From positions 62,001-126,000 of the forward strand of contig NZ_JABBDX010000002.1 in assembly GCF_012847335.1 (NCBI RefSeq): a stretch of 64,000 bases of DNA, read 5' to 3'. The translations under genes were made by a program, and so were the position numbers. Under the pieces are notes generated by a model. It was not told the DNA's origin. It worked only from the letters and a program-made list of their open reading frames with translations, and ran no database searches. Within the stretch, counting starts at the first letter, position 1; the number at the start of each line of letters is the position of its first letter. Shown piece after piece: positions 17,752 through 25,639 of the stretch. This DNA is from Psychrobacter sp. MF31 (lineage in GTDB: Bacteria; Pseudomonadota; Gammaproteobacteria; Pseudomonadales; Moraxellaceae).

Positions 17752-18903
17752 ATGTCAGATACTGAATTAGAAGTTGGCTTTAACGTTCCTGCTAAAGTTG
17801 GTATGGATGAAGCAGATATCCAAACCCCTTGCTTGATTTTGGATTTAGACGCCCTTGAGCGCAACATCAAAAAAATGGGCGACTACGCTAAAGAACACAA
17901 CATGCGTCACCGTAGCCATGGCAAAATGCACAAATCAGTCGACGTTCAAAAATTGCAAGAAGAGCTTGGCGGCGCGATTGGTATTTGCAGCCAAAAAGTT
18001 TCTGAAGCTGAAGTGTTCGTTCGCGGCGGCATCAAAGACGTGTTGGTATCCAACCAAGTTCGTGATCCTGCTAAAATCGACCGTTTAGCTAAATTGCCAA
18101 AATTGGGCGCTAAAATCACCGTTTGTGTTGATGACGTTAACAACGTTGCTGAATTGTCAGAAGCGGCCGTTCGTAACGGTACTGAGCTTAACTGCTACAT
18201 CGAAATCGATTGCGGCGCTGGTCGCTGTGGCGTTACCACTACTGAAGCCGTTGTTGAGATTGCCAAAGCCATCGATGCCGCTGAAAACTTGAAGTTCACC
18301 GGAATCCAAGCTTACCAAGGCGCGATGCAGCACATGGACAGCTACACGGATCGTAAAGCTAAGACTCAAGCGGCGATCGATCAAGTTAAAGACGCCGTTG
18401 ATGCGCTAACTGAAATCGGTCTTAAGCCAGAATTCGTATCAGGTGGCGGTACTGGTAGCTACTACTTTGAAAGTAACTCAGGCGTTTATAACGAACTTCA
18501 GTGCGGCTCTTACGCGTTTATGGACGCTGACTACGGTCGTATCTTGGATGAAGATGGCAACCGTATTGACGCCGGCGAGTGGGAAAATGCGCTGTTCTTA
18601 TTGACTTCAGTTATGAGCCACGCTAAAGCCGACAAAGCCATCGTTGATGCCGGTCTAAAAGCACAATCAGTGGATAGCGGCTTGCCATTCATCTACGGTC
18701 GTGACGATGTTGAATACGTGAAGTGTTCTGATGAGCACGGCGTAGTTAGCGATCCAAAAGGCGTATTAAAAATCAACGAAAAATTGAAATTGGTTCCAGG
18801 TCACTGTGATCCAACTTGTAACATTCATGATTACTACATCGGCGTTCGTAACGGTAAAGTTGAAGCCGTTTGGCCAGTTTCTGCGCGCGGTCGTGCCTAC
18901 TAA
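17752..18903 (+). CDS. bhcC: beta-Hydroxyaspartate aldolase, D-threonine aldolase family
   Basis: A 383-residue fold-type III PLP enzyme of the DSD1/D-threonine aldolase family. In the beta-hydroxyaspartate cycle it condenses glycine with glyoxylate to erythro-3-hydroxyaspartate. The PLP lysine is K58 in RSHGKMHKS. A metal site is visible near the C-terminus as H351 and D353 in GHCDPTCNIHD. The length fits BhcC of Paracoccus (about 387). It is preceded by a TGGAG ribosome site 57 bases after bhcB. The alternative name 3-hydroxy-D-aspartate aldolase covers the reverse reaction. Confidence 0.82.
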   Translation: MSDTELEVGFNVPAKVGMDEADIQTPCLILDLDALERNIKKMGDYAKEHNMRHRSHGKMHKSVDVQKLQEELGGAIGICSQKVSEAEVFVRGGIKDVLVSNQVRDPAKIDRLAKLPKLGAKITVCVDDVNNVAELSEAAVRNGTELNCYIEIDCGAGRCGVTTTEAVVEIAKAIDAAENLKFTGIQAYQGAMQHMDSYTDRKAKTQAAIDQVKDAVDALTEIGLKPEFVSGGGTGSYYFESNSGVYNELQCGSYAFMDADYGRILDEDGNRIDAGEWENALFLLTSVMSHAKADKAIVDAGLKAQSVDSGLPFIYGRDDVEYVKCSDEHGVVSDPKGVLKINEKLKLVPGHCDPTCNIHDYYIGVRNGKVEAVWPVSARGRAY

Positions 18904-18942
18904 TCGCATCGATTTCGCGTAAGTAACTACAAGGAGTTTGTA

Positions 18943-19932
18943 ATGAGTGTGGAAAACCAAGGCGGTCTTGTTATCGTCTCAGAAGCCGCTTGTAAAGCCG
19001 TGATTGATCGCGAATCTTCTTTTAAAGCCGTTGAAAGCGTTTTTGCAGCAATGGCGCGGGGCGATGCGTACAACTTCCCCGTCATCCGTGAAGCCATTGG
19101 CTATGCCGATGCGTTATATGGCTTTAAATCAGGATTTGATCGCGCGGGCAAAGCGCTTGGGCTAAAATCTGGCGGTTACTGGCCAGGAAACGAAGCCAAG
19201 GGCTTAACCAACCATCAATCGACCATCTTTTTGTTCGATCCTGATACCGGCAAATTGCGCGCACTGGTTGGCGGTAACTACCTAACTGCCGTTCGTACTG
19301 CCGCAGCTTCAGCGGTTTCTATTGCCCACTTGGCGCGAAAGGACAGCAAAGTGCTTGGCATGATCGGCGCAGGTCACCAATCAACGTTTCAGCTTCGCGC
19401 CGCCCTTGAGCAGCGCAAGTTTGAAAAAATCGTTGCTTGGAATGAAAACAAAGACCGCCTAGGCAACTTGCAAGCCATTGCTGAAGAAGCAGGAATCCCG
19501 TTTGAAGTGGTTGAGCGTGATCAGTTGGGCGCTGAGTCTGATGTGATTATCACCATCACTTCAGCGTTTGAGCCACTACTTATGAAAGCGTGGATCAAAC
19601 CTGGAACGCACATTGCTTGCATGGGAACCGACACCAAAGGCAAACAAGAAGTTGATCCTGAACTGATTGCTGCTGCAACTGTCTTTACCGATGAGATTGC
19701 CCAATCAATCACCATTGGTGAAGCTCAGCATGCCGTGGCGCAAGGGCTGATTAAAGAAAGCGACATCACGCCTATTGGTGATGTGATCAATGGCAAGCAC
19801 CCAGGTCGTAGCTCTGACGACGAAATTACCATTTTTGATGGTACGGGCGTTGGCTTACAAGACTTGGCAATTGCTTCAGTTGCCGCTGATCTTGCGATTG
19901 CAAAAGGCGAAGCTCAACAAATCGCGTTGTAA
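18943..19932 (+). CDS. bhcD: Iminosuccinate reductase, ornithine cyclodeaminase family
   Basis: A 329-residue member of the ornithine cyclodeaminase/mu-crystallin family. It would reduce iminosuccinate to L-aspartate with NADH, step three of the beta-hydroxyaspartate cycle. The Rossmann dinucleotide site is MIGAGHQSTFQLRAAL near residue 140; GGNYLTAVRTAAASAVS near residue 105 is a family hallmark. AAGGAG precedes the ATG and a strong terminator follows the stop. Without its neighbours it would be called ornithine cyclodeaminase-like; the trio makes the specific call convincing. The fourth cycle enzyme, BhcA aminotransferase, is not in the window. Confidence 0.82.
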   Translation: MSVENQGGLVIVSEAACKAVIDRESSFKAVESVFAAMARGDAYNFPVIREAIGYADALYGFKSGFDRAGKALGLKSGGYWPGNEAKGLTNHQSTIFLFDPDTGKLRALVGGNYLTAVRTAAASAVSIAHLARKDSKVLGMIGAGHQSTFQLRAALEQRKFEKIVAWNENKDRLGNLQAIAEEAGIPFEVVERDQLGAESDVIITITSAFEPLLMKAWIKPGTHIACMGTDTKGKQEVDPELIAAATVFTDEIAQSITIGEAQHAVAQGLIKESDITPIGDVINGKHPGRSSDDEITIFDGTGVGLQDLAIASVAADLAIAKGEAQQIAL

Positions 19933-19961
19933 TCTGATTTGATCGCCACTTGATATACTAA

Positions 19962-19998
19962 AGCAGCCAAATAACGCGATTATTTGGCTGCTTTTTTT
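19962..19998 (+). terminator. Rho-independent terminator of the bhc operon
   Basis: A perfect 13-bp stem AGCAGCCAAATAA/TTATTTGGCTGCT around CGCGA is followed by a run of T, 30 bases after the bhcD stop. Confidence 0.93.
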
Positions 19999-20261
19999 GT
20001 GCCATAATCATAGCAAAGCAAATTTTAGTAATTAAAATCTGGCAAAACACTAAAGCAAAACTTTTTTATACGCCTGCTAACTTGATTGTAAATTTAAATG
20101 ATAACAATGACAGTTGCTCTATTTAGCTCAATCATGAATAATCAAAGTGCGCTGGCGAACCTTTGAGAAAACCACTATACTGGTTTAAAACTTCTTTAAA
20201 AATTAAGGCATGAGCCTCAAAAATAAAAACGCCTGATTTTTGATAACTTCTTTAAGGCAAA

Positions 20262-20723
20262 ATGATGACCCTTGCTGAAGCCCTATTAATCCGAAGCGAC
20301 TTGCAAAAAAATTTAGCGCAGCTTAAGTCGCGAATTGCCAACAACGCCAAAGTCCAAGAAGGCGATGCGCCAAGCGAAAACCCAAATGAGCTGATTGTGA
20401 GCGCCCAAAAGCTGATCCGCGACTTATCAGCGTTGATTGCGCGGATTCACCGAACCAATGCCGCTGCCAAAATCGAGTCAGGCGAAACCATGCTTAGCCT
20501 GCTCATCGAACGCGACGAGCTTGAAATGCGCCATAAGCTGTTGATAGATGCTATTGACGCTAGTCGCAGCGAAACTGAGCGCTACAGCGCCCGCGAAATC
20601 CGCTGGACAGCCACTATTGCCACCGCGCCCCTACAACAACAAGCTGACGACATTGCCATGCAGCTTCGTAAGCTTAACATCCTCATTCAAGCGAATAATT
20701 GGCAAATTCAGCTGCTTGACTGA
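20262..20723 (+). CDS. DIP1984 family protein, function unknown
   Basis: A 153-residue, soluble, mostly alpha-helical protein. The opening LAEALLIRSDLQKNLAQLKSRI and a second helix block ending in DDIAMQLRKLNILIQANNWQ match the DIP1984 family of small bacterial proteins. Their function is not known to me. Heptad-like leucine spacing suggests a coiled coil or helical hairpin. Two adjacent ATG codons (20262, 20265) follow AAGGCAA; the first is used here. It is a single gene with its own upstream spacer. Confidence 0.7.
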   Translation: MMTLAEALLIRSDLQKNLAQLKSRIANNAKVQEGDAPSENPNELIVSAQKLIRDLSALIARIHRTNAAAKIESGETMLSLLIERDELEMRHKLLIDAIDASRSETERYSAREIRWTATIATAPLQQQADDIAMQLRKLNILIQANNWQIQLLD

Positions 20724-20936
20724 TCGTTTTACAACGCCAGATTGGAGCCGATCGGGCGAGTGTCCGACCCCGAGATGCCGCCGCAGGGGGTTTTAAATAT
20801 ACTGTCGCGGCTTGCTACGCGCTTGGGGCAGGCGCAAAGTTACCCCTCATGCCCAGACTTTTGACTTATCATTGGTCATCTGTTAATCCTCACTACCAGA
20901 CACTGACGGTCGGCTTCATTTTTATTTAAATAAACC
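20724..20936. other. G+C-rich intergenic stretch, possible structured RNA or gene relic
   Basis: Unlike all other spacers here, 20740-20860 is G+C-rich. It shows overlapping inverted repeats: CCCC (20768) with GGGGG (20786), GGGGCA (20825) with TGCCC (20850), and CCGACC (20764) with GGTCGG (20908). One frame is open to a stop just before the terminator, but has no good start and no recognised product. A strong terminator follows. Confidence 0.35.
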
Positions 20937-20963
20937 AAACCCCTTTTAAAAAGGGGTTTTTTT
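20937..20963 (+). terminator. Rho-independent terminator
   Basis: AAACCCCTTTT and AAAAGGGGTTT pair around a short loop and end in seven T residues. It closes the G+C-rich stretch, or the transcript of the DIP1984 gene 210 bases upstream. Confidence 0.85.
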
Positions 20964-21086
20964 ATTGCCTTTTATCTTTAAAATTTTTAACGTTAACTTT
21001 CTTAACCTTTCTTAACCTTTCTTAAAATATTTCCTTACAAATTTTCTTAAAAATCATAGCATTAAAAATATGACCTTAAATATCGC

Positions 21087-21127
21087 TTGCAAAGGTAACG
21101 AAAATAAAGATAATGATAACAATTATC
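21087..21127 (+). promoter_or_regulatory. Promoter with overlapping Fur box
   Basis: GATAATGATAACAATTATC (21109-21127) matches 17 of 19 positions of the Fur consensus. A possible -35 TTGCAA (21087) and -10 GATAAT (21109) with 16-base spacing place the Fur site on the -10 element, so iron-bound Fur would block initiation. It lies 52 bases before the siderophore receptor gene. Confidence 0.85.
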
Positions 21128-21178
21128 GTTAGTAATAAAATTTAACGTTACTTGACAAGGTATTTTAAGGAAAGAATT

Positions 21179-23662
21179 ATGACAAAGGATTGCCCTACTT
21201 TTAACACCAATCCGAAGATAACAGCCAATCCCACGTTAATTCACAGCAAAACCCCATCAAAACCTATTATCTCTGAGCGCCATAAATCCTCGCTCACTCA
21301 AGCGCTGATGATGGCATCCACGGTTCCTTTGACCGCATTTTCAGGGCTTGCTGCTGCGGCTGAAGTTAAGAGCGAATTGCCCAGTACTTATTTACCTGCC
21401 ATCCATGTTTATGCCAAGGCTAACACGGAGTTTAAAAAAGATAAGCTTGAAAATGTCAAATACACTCAGCCTTTGGTCGATACGCCGCAAACCATCACGG
21501 TCATTACCGAGCCACTGATTGAGGAGCAAAAAGCCTATAGCTTGGCAGAGGCGCTGCGCAATACGCCAGGGATTACCATGCAGCTTGGTGAAAATGGTCG
21601 CAGTAGTGAGGGCGATGCGATCAGCTTTCGCGGGTTTTCAGGGGACAGTTTGTTTTTGGTCGATGGCATTCGCAATATTGCTCCGGTCAGCCGCGACACC
21701 TTTAACGTCGAGTCAATTGAGGTGACCAAAGGCGTGACGGGCGCTGAAGTCGGTCGCGGCGCAACGGCAGGGGCGATCAACATCGTCACCAAAAAACCCA
21801 AACCCTTTGACGACTCTAGCGTAACCTTAGGCGTTGATACTGCCGCCAAATCGCGATTGACCGCAGATTTGAACCAAGTTTTTGAGGGTAATATCGCCGG
21901 TCGCCTCAATGTATTGTACGAAAAAGGCGATGTGGTCGGTCGCGATGTGGTCGAAAAAGAAAGTTTCGGGGTCGCGCCGTCCGTCACTTGGGGACTTGGA
22001 ACGCCAACGCGCGTCACGGCAGGCGCAGAGCTGCTTTATCAGCGCAACATCCCTGACGGCGGCATCTCAACCGTCGGTCTTGATGGCTACTATCAAGGTC
22101 GCGCCGATTATAAAGCGTCCGAGCTTGACGTTTCTGCCCTTAATGGCAAATCCGCCGCCCAAGCCGCAAGCGAAATCAATACGGCAAACAAGGCGCTCAA
22201 TAACGCCGCTGCAATCAATAGCCGCAACTATTATGGCAATAAAAACGACTTTGAAGATGTCGACAGCCAGCTTTATAACTTAATTATTGAGCATGATTTT
22301 AATGACCAATTGCAGCTGACCAACACCACGCGCTATGCGGACAATCAGCTCAAACGCGAAGTCTCCGCCCCCTATCAAGCTTATAATACGGCGCTTAGTG
22401 TGGACAGCTCAGGAAAAGTGACCGAAGATGCTGCGCTTAAAAACTTAGGATTAAATACAACTGACCCAAGCACGTGGCGAGTTCGCGCTATTCGCCAAGG
22501 CGTTGATCGCACCAACACCACTTTGGCAAACCAAACCAACATCAATTTATTTGATGTCAAAACGGGCAGCATTTCACACGATATCAGCACCGGAATTGAG
22601 CTTTTACATGAAAAACAGGTGAACCATACCCTTGCCCGCAGCCCCGATGTCAATGATTATCCATTGTTATATACGCCTAATGTCAATATGCCACAAAGCC
22701 AAATGATACCCAATGGCGCCAAAACCAAAGGTCAAACCAAAACTGTTGCTGGCTATATTTCAGATACCTTATCGTTTAATGACAAATTAAAACTCAATGC
22801 AGGGCTTCGCGCGGACAATTATCATACCAGCTTTGAAGAGGTTGCCACGGATGGCAAAAGCGCTGAGCTTCGCGATAGCGGAACTTTGATCAGCTATAAA
22901 GGCGCGCTGGTTTATAAACCAACGCCGCAATCGAGCCTTTATACCAATTATGGCGTCTCGCAAACGCCGCCCGGAAGCAGCAACTTTAGCCTTGCCAACA
23001 CCGGTCGCAACGCTACGAGCCCTGCAAGCAATCCTATTTTTGACCCGCAAGATACTAAAAGCTTTGAGATTGGCGGTAAAATTGAAGTGTTAAATGACCG
23101 CTTAAGTTTGGGCGCGGCATATTACGACACCACCCATGAAAATGAGCTTGCGGTTTTGGATTCAGCGACCAACACTTACACCCAATTTGGCAAACGCACG
23201 ATCAAAGGGATTGAGCTGACCGCTCAAGGCGAGCTGACCCCGCGCTGGCGTTTAAACGCAGGGCTACAAACGCTAAAAACCAAAATCAAAGACGGTACGA
23301 CCGGAATTAATTCACAAAACGCCTCTGCTCGCTGGTCTCCTGAATTAACCGGAACGCTTTGGAGCAGCTACGACATCAATGACAAATTTACCATTGGCGG
23401 CGGCGCACGCTATGTCGGCGAGCAAAAACGTCAAACTGACCCCAACGCTGATTTGAGCGCCACCAACATGCCTGTCATTCCAGACTATTGGGTTGCTGAT
23501 GCTTACGCCTCCTACCGCATCAATGACGCGCTATCCGCTGATTTAAACGTTTATAATATTTTTGATAAAGAGTTCATCGAAACGCTTAACAACGGCGGCG
23601 GTCGTGCCACATTGGGTGAGCCGTTAAATGCGCTGCTCACATTAAAATATAAGTTTAGATAA
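21179..23662 (+). CDS. TonB-dependent siderophore receptor, catecholate type (PiuA/Fiu-like)
   Basis: An 827-residue outer-membrane receptor for ferric siderophores. A long N-terminus with a hydrophobic signal segment (about residues 42-62, ending AAAAE) leads into the plug domain (TPQTITVITEPLIEE near residue 103, then a DGIRN loop and GAINIVTKKP). A 22-strand barrel follows and ends in the typical C-terminal phenylalanine strand LTLKYKFR. The start at 21179 follows AAGGAAAG; an in-frame TTG at 21152 is unlikely. The Fur box upstream and the PiuC-type gene downstream support a PiuA/Fiu-like catecholate receptor. The exact ligand is not readable. Confidence 0.88.
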   Translation: MTKDCPTFNTNPKITANPTLIHSKTPSKPIISERHKSSLTQALMMASTVPLTAFSGLAAAAEVKSELPSTYLPAIHVYAKANTEFKKDKLENVKYTQPLVDTPQTITVITEPLIEEQKAYSLAEALRNTPGITMQLGENGRSSEGDAISFRGFSGDSLFLVDGIRNIAPVSRDTFNVESIEVTKGVTGAEVGRGATAGAINIVTKKPKPFDDSSVTLGVDTAAKSRLTADLNQVFEGNIAGRLNVLYEKGDVVGRDVVEKESFGVAPSVTWGLGTPTRVTAGAELLYQRNIPDGGISTVGLDGYYQGRADYKASELDVSALNGKSAAQAASEINTANKALNNAAAINSRNYYGNKNDFEDVDSQLYNLIIEHDFNDQLQLTNTTRYADNQLKREVSAPYQAYNTALSVDSSGKVTEDAALKNLGLNTTDPSTWRVRAIRQGVDRTNTTLANQTNINLFDVKTGSISHDISTGIELLHEKQVNHTLARSPDVNDYPLLYTPNVNMPQSQMIPNGAKTKGQTKTVAGYISDTLSFNDKLKLNAGLRADNYHTSFEEVATDGKSAELRDSGTLISYKGALVYKPTPQSSLYTNYGVSQTPPGSSNFSLANTGRNATSPASNPIFDPQDTKSFEIGGKIEVLNDRLSLGAAYYDTTHENELAVLDSATNTYTQFGKRTIKGIELTAQGELTPRWRLNAGLQTLKTKIKDGTTGINSQNASARWSPELTGTLWSSYDINDKFTIGGGARYVGEQKRQTDPNADLSATNMPVIPDYWVADAYASYRINDALSADLNVYNIFDKEFIETLNNGGGRATLGEPLNALLTLKYKFR

Positions 23663-23772
23663 ATTTTTGCTAACAAGTCATAACGCGGCTTTAGGTTATG
23701 ACTTACTTTATTTTAATTTGTACTAATCATTAAAGCTTAACGTTAATTTTTAAAAAATCACAGGCGCTTTTT

Positions 23773-24480
23773 ATGCTTCACGTCATTGAAAACGTAGTGC
23801 CCCTTGAGATCATCAAACAAATACGAACAATGCTTGAAAGCCATAACGCCGATTGGCAAGATGGCAAACAAACGGCAGGCGCCAGTGCCAAAAACCAAAA
23901 GGACAATTTGCAACTGGCTCGCAGCTCACCTAATTATGAAAAAATCGCAGAAGTTTGCCTAAAAGCGCTCAAGCAGCATCCCGTTTTTATGTCCGCCGCC
24001 CTCCCCAAAATGATATTGCCGCCCTTATTTAGCTGTTATGAAAACGGTCAGCATTATGGCAATCATGTGGACAATGCCATTTTGCCGCATCCGATCACCA
24101 ATGAGCCGCTGCGCTCGGATTTGTCCTTAACCTTGTTTTTAAGCGACCCTGACAGCTATGAAGGCGGCGAGCTGATCGTTGAGGACAGCTTTGGCAGTCA
24201 TCAAATCAAGCTTGCTGCGGGCGATGCGATTTTATACCCCGCCACAAGTTTGCACCGAGTCAACGCGGTCACCTCCGGCAAACGCTTAGCACTTGTTACT
24301 TGGATTCAAAGCTTGGTTCGCAGTCACGAGCAGCGGCAGATTTTACATGATTTGGATATCAGCCATATTTTATTGCGGCAAAAATTGCAATCGATGGGCG
24401 CAATGGAGTCAGTCGCCCGCGAGATTGAAGCGCTTAACAAAAGCTATCATAACCTGCTTCGGCTTTGGGCGGACTGCTGA
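23773..24480 (+). CDS. piuC: Fe(II)/2-oxoglutarate-dependent oxygenase, PiuC/YbiX family
   Basis: A 235-residue dioxygenase of the PKHD/prolyl 4-hydroxylase-like superfamily. The iron ligands are H98 and D100 (GNHVDNA) and H161 (SLHRVNAV). The 2-oxoglutarate arginine is probably in GKRLALVTW near residue 172. PiuC/YbiX genes sit beside catecholate siderophore receptors in Pseudomonas, Escherichia and Acinetobacter; their substrate is unknown. The gene lies 110 bases after the receptor and one base before the next start, so it is likely part of the same Fur-controlled operon. Confidence 0.85.
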   Translation: MLHVIENVVPLEIIKQIRTMLESHNADWQDGKQTAGASAKNQKDNLQLARSSPNYEKIAEVCLKALKQHPVFMSAALPKMILPPLFSCYENGQHYGNHVDNAILPHPITNEPLRSDLSLTLFLSDPDSYEGGELIVEDSFGSHQIKLAAGDAILYPATSLHRVNAVTSGKRLALVTWIQSLVRSHEQRQILHDLDISHILLRQKLQSMGAMESVAREIEALNKSYHNLLRLWADC

Positions 24481-24481
24481 T

Positions 24482-25639
24482 ATGGCAAGCGCTCAATGGC
24501 AACCTATTTGGTCACAAATTCCCGAGCAGATGGTCAGCTTGCCCGATTATGAAGCAGCAGCTCGGCAGTTTTTGCCGCAAGCTTTACAAGCGTTGTTATT
24601 TGAAAATAATTTGCAAGAACAAGACACCAATGCCACGGCTTTAGATGGTAAATATTGGCTGCCAAAGGTGTTATCCCCTGCAATCCCAAATTTAGCCTGC
24701 CATCTTTACAATCCCAACTCTGCGGTGCCTTTAGACCTTCATCTGCCGCAACCGCTTTGGCTCAGTCCGGTCGCCCATCATAAGCTTTATCACCCCATGG
24801 GTGAGCTGGCAACGCTTGAGGTCGCAAATTTATTGCAAACGCCTTGCATTTGGAGCAGCTTAGGAAATACGCCGTTTGCTAAACTTTTAATTCAAGATCA
24901 TCTGCCAAACACCGTTCAATGGTATTGGCAACCGCTGCCAACAACTCAACCCTTAAGCCCAAAGCAGTTGTTGGACGCTTTTGCCGATCGCCGTGAGTAT
25001 AATTTGCAGCTGATTCATGACTTGGTCAATCAAGGGATGACGCTTTTGGTTTTAACGGTTGATGCGCCGCATTCTGGCGTTCGGGCGGTCAGTCGCCGCT
25101 TTGGCGCAAGCATTCCGCCTAACTGTCAAGCGGTAAATTTACCAAAAGCTGCTGAAAAATCTGCGACCACTTTGGCTAAGCTAATGGCAGAAGCCCCAAC
25201 TTGGGACGATATGGCTTGGCTTGTGGCGCACAGCCCAGTTCCGGTGCTGCTCAAAGGGATTTTGGATAACGATGATGCTAGGCGCGCTCAAGATATTGGC
25301 TGTGCGGGCATTATTGCTTCCAATCATGGCAGGCGCGTGTTGCCAGATATCCGACCTGTTGCTGATTGCTTGCCAAAATTACGCTTAGCAGTTGGCAATA
25401 ACTTTGTCATTATTGCCGATGGCGGCGTTCGCAGTGGTAGCGATTTGGCAAAGCTTTTGGCACTTGGCGCGGATGGCGTTGGCATTGGTCGCGGTTACAT
25501 TTATGGCTTGGCATTGGCAGGGGCGCTTGGTGCAGCCCACGTGATAAAACTGCTGATTGAGGAGCTTGAGGTCACCATGGCAATTTTGGGTGTAAAAAAT
25601 ATCAATGAATTAAAAGGCTTAGCGTTATTTGATCATTGA
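24482..25639 (+). CDS. FMN-dependent alpha-hydroxy-acid dehydrogenase/oxidase
   Basis: A 385-residue TIM-barrel flavoprotein of the lactate dehydrogenase (LldD)/glycolate oxidase family. It would oxidise a 2-hydroxy acid to the 2-oxo acid. Catalytic residues are recognised in ASNHGRRVLPD (His-Gly-x-Arg) near residue 283, and FMN phosphate binding in ADGGVRSGSDLAKLLALGADGVGIGR near residue 318. The start at 24482 is one base after the piuC stop, which implies translational coupling. The substrate is unknown. Its link to iron uptake is unexplained. The 3' end overlaps the convergent transglutaminase gene by 15 bases. Confidence 0.8.
   Translation: MASAQWQPIWSQIPEQMVSLPDYEAAARQFLPQALQALLFENNLQEQDTNATALDGKYWLPKVLSPAIPNLACHLYNPNSAVPLDLHLPQPLWLSPVAHHKLYHPMGELATLEVANLLQTPCIWSSLGNTPFAKLLIQDHLPNTVQWYWQPLPTTQPLSPKQLLDAFADRREYNLQLIHDLVNQGMTLLVLTVDAPHSGVRAVSRRFGASIPPNCQAVNLPKAAEKSATTLAKLMAEAPTWDDMAWLVAHSPVPVLLKGILDNDDARRAQDIGCAGIIASNHGRRVLPDIRPVADCLPKLRLAVGNNFVIIADGGVRSGSDLAKLLALGADGVGIGRGYIYGLALAGALGAAHVIKLLIEELEVTMAILGVKNINELKGLALFDH

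Noticed and set aside
21109-21127. Reading the element before the receptor as a plain AT-rich palindrome
   Set aside because: The 17 of 19 match to the Fur consensus and the iron-uptake operon behind it make Fur binding the better explanation.
21535-22017. 160-codon minus-strand frame inside the siderophore receptor gene
   Set aside because: Antisense to a clear receptor sequence, with Ser/Pro/Thr-rich composition typical of antisense frames.
24293-24481. Longer N-terminus for the FMN dehydrogenase, overlapping piuC
   Set aside because: It would overlap 63 codons of piuC in another frame. The ATG at 24482 gives the normal family start and a coupled junction.
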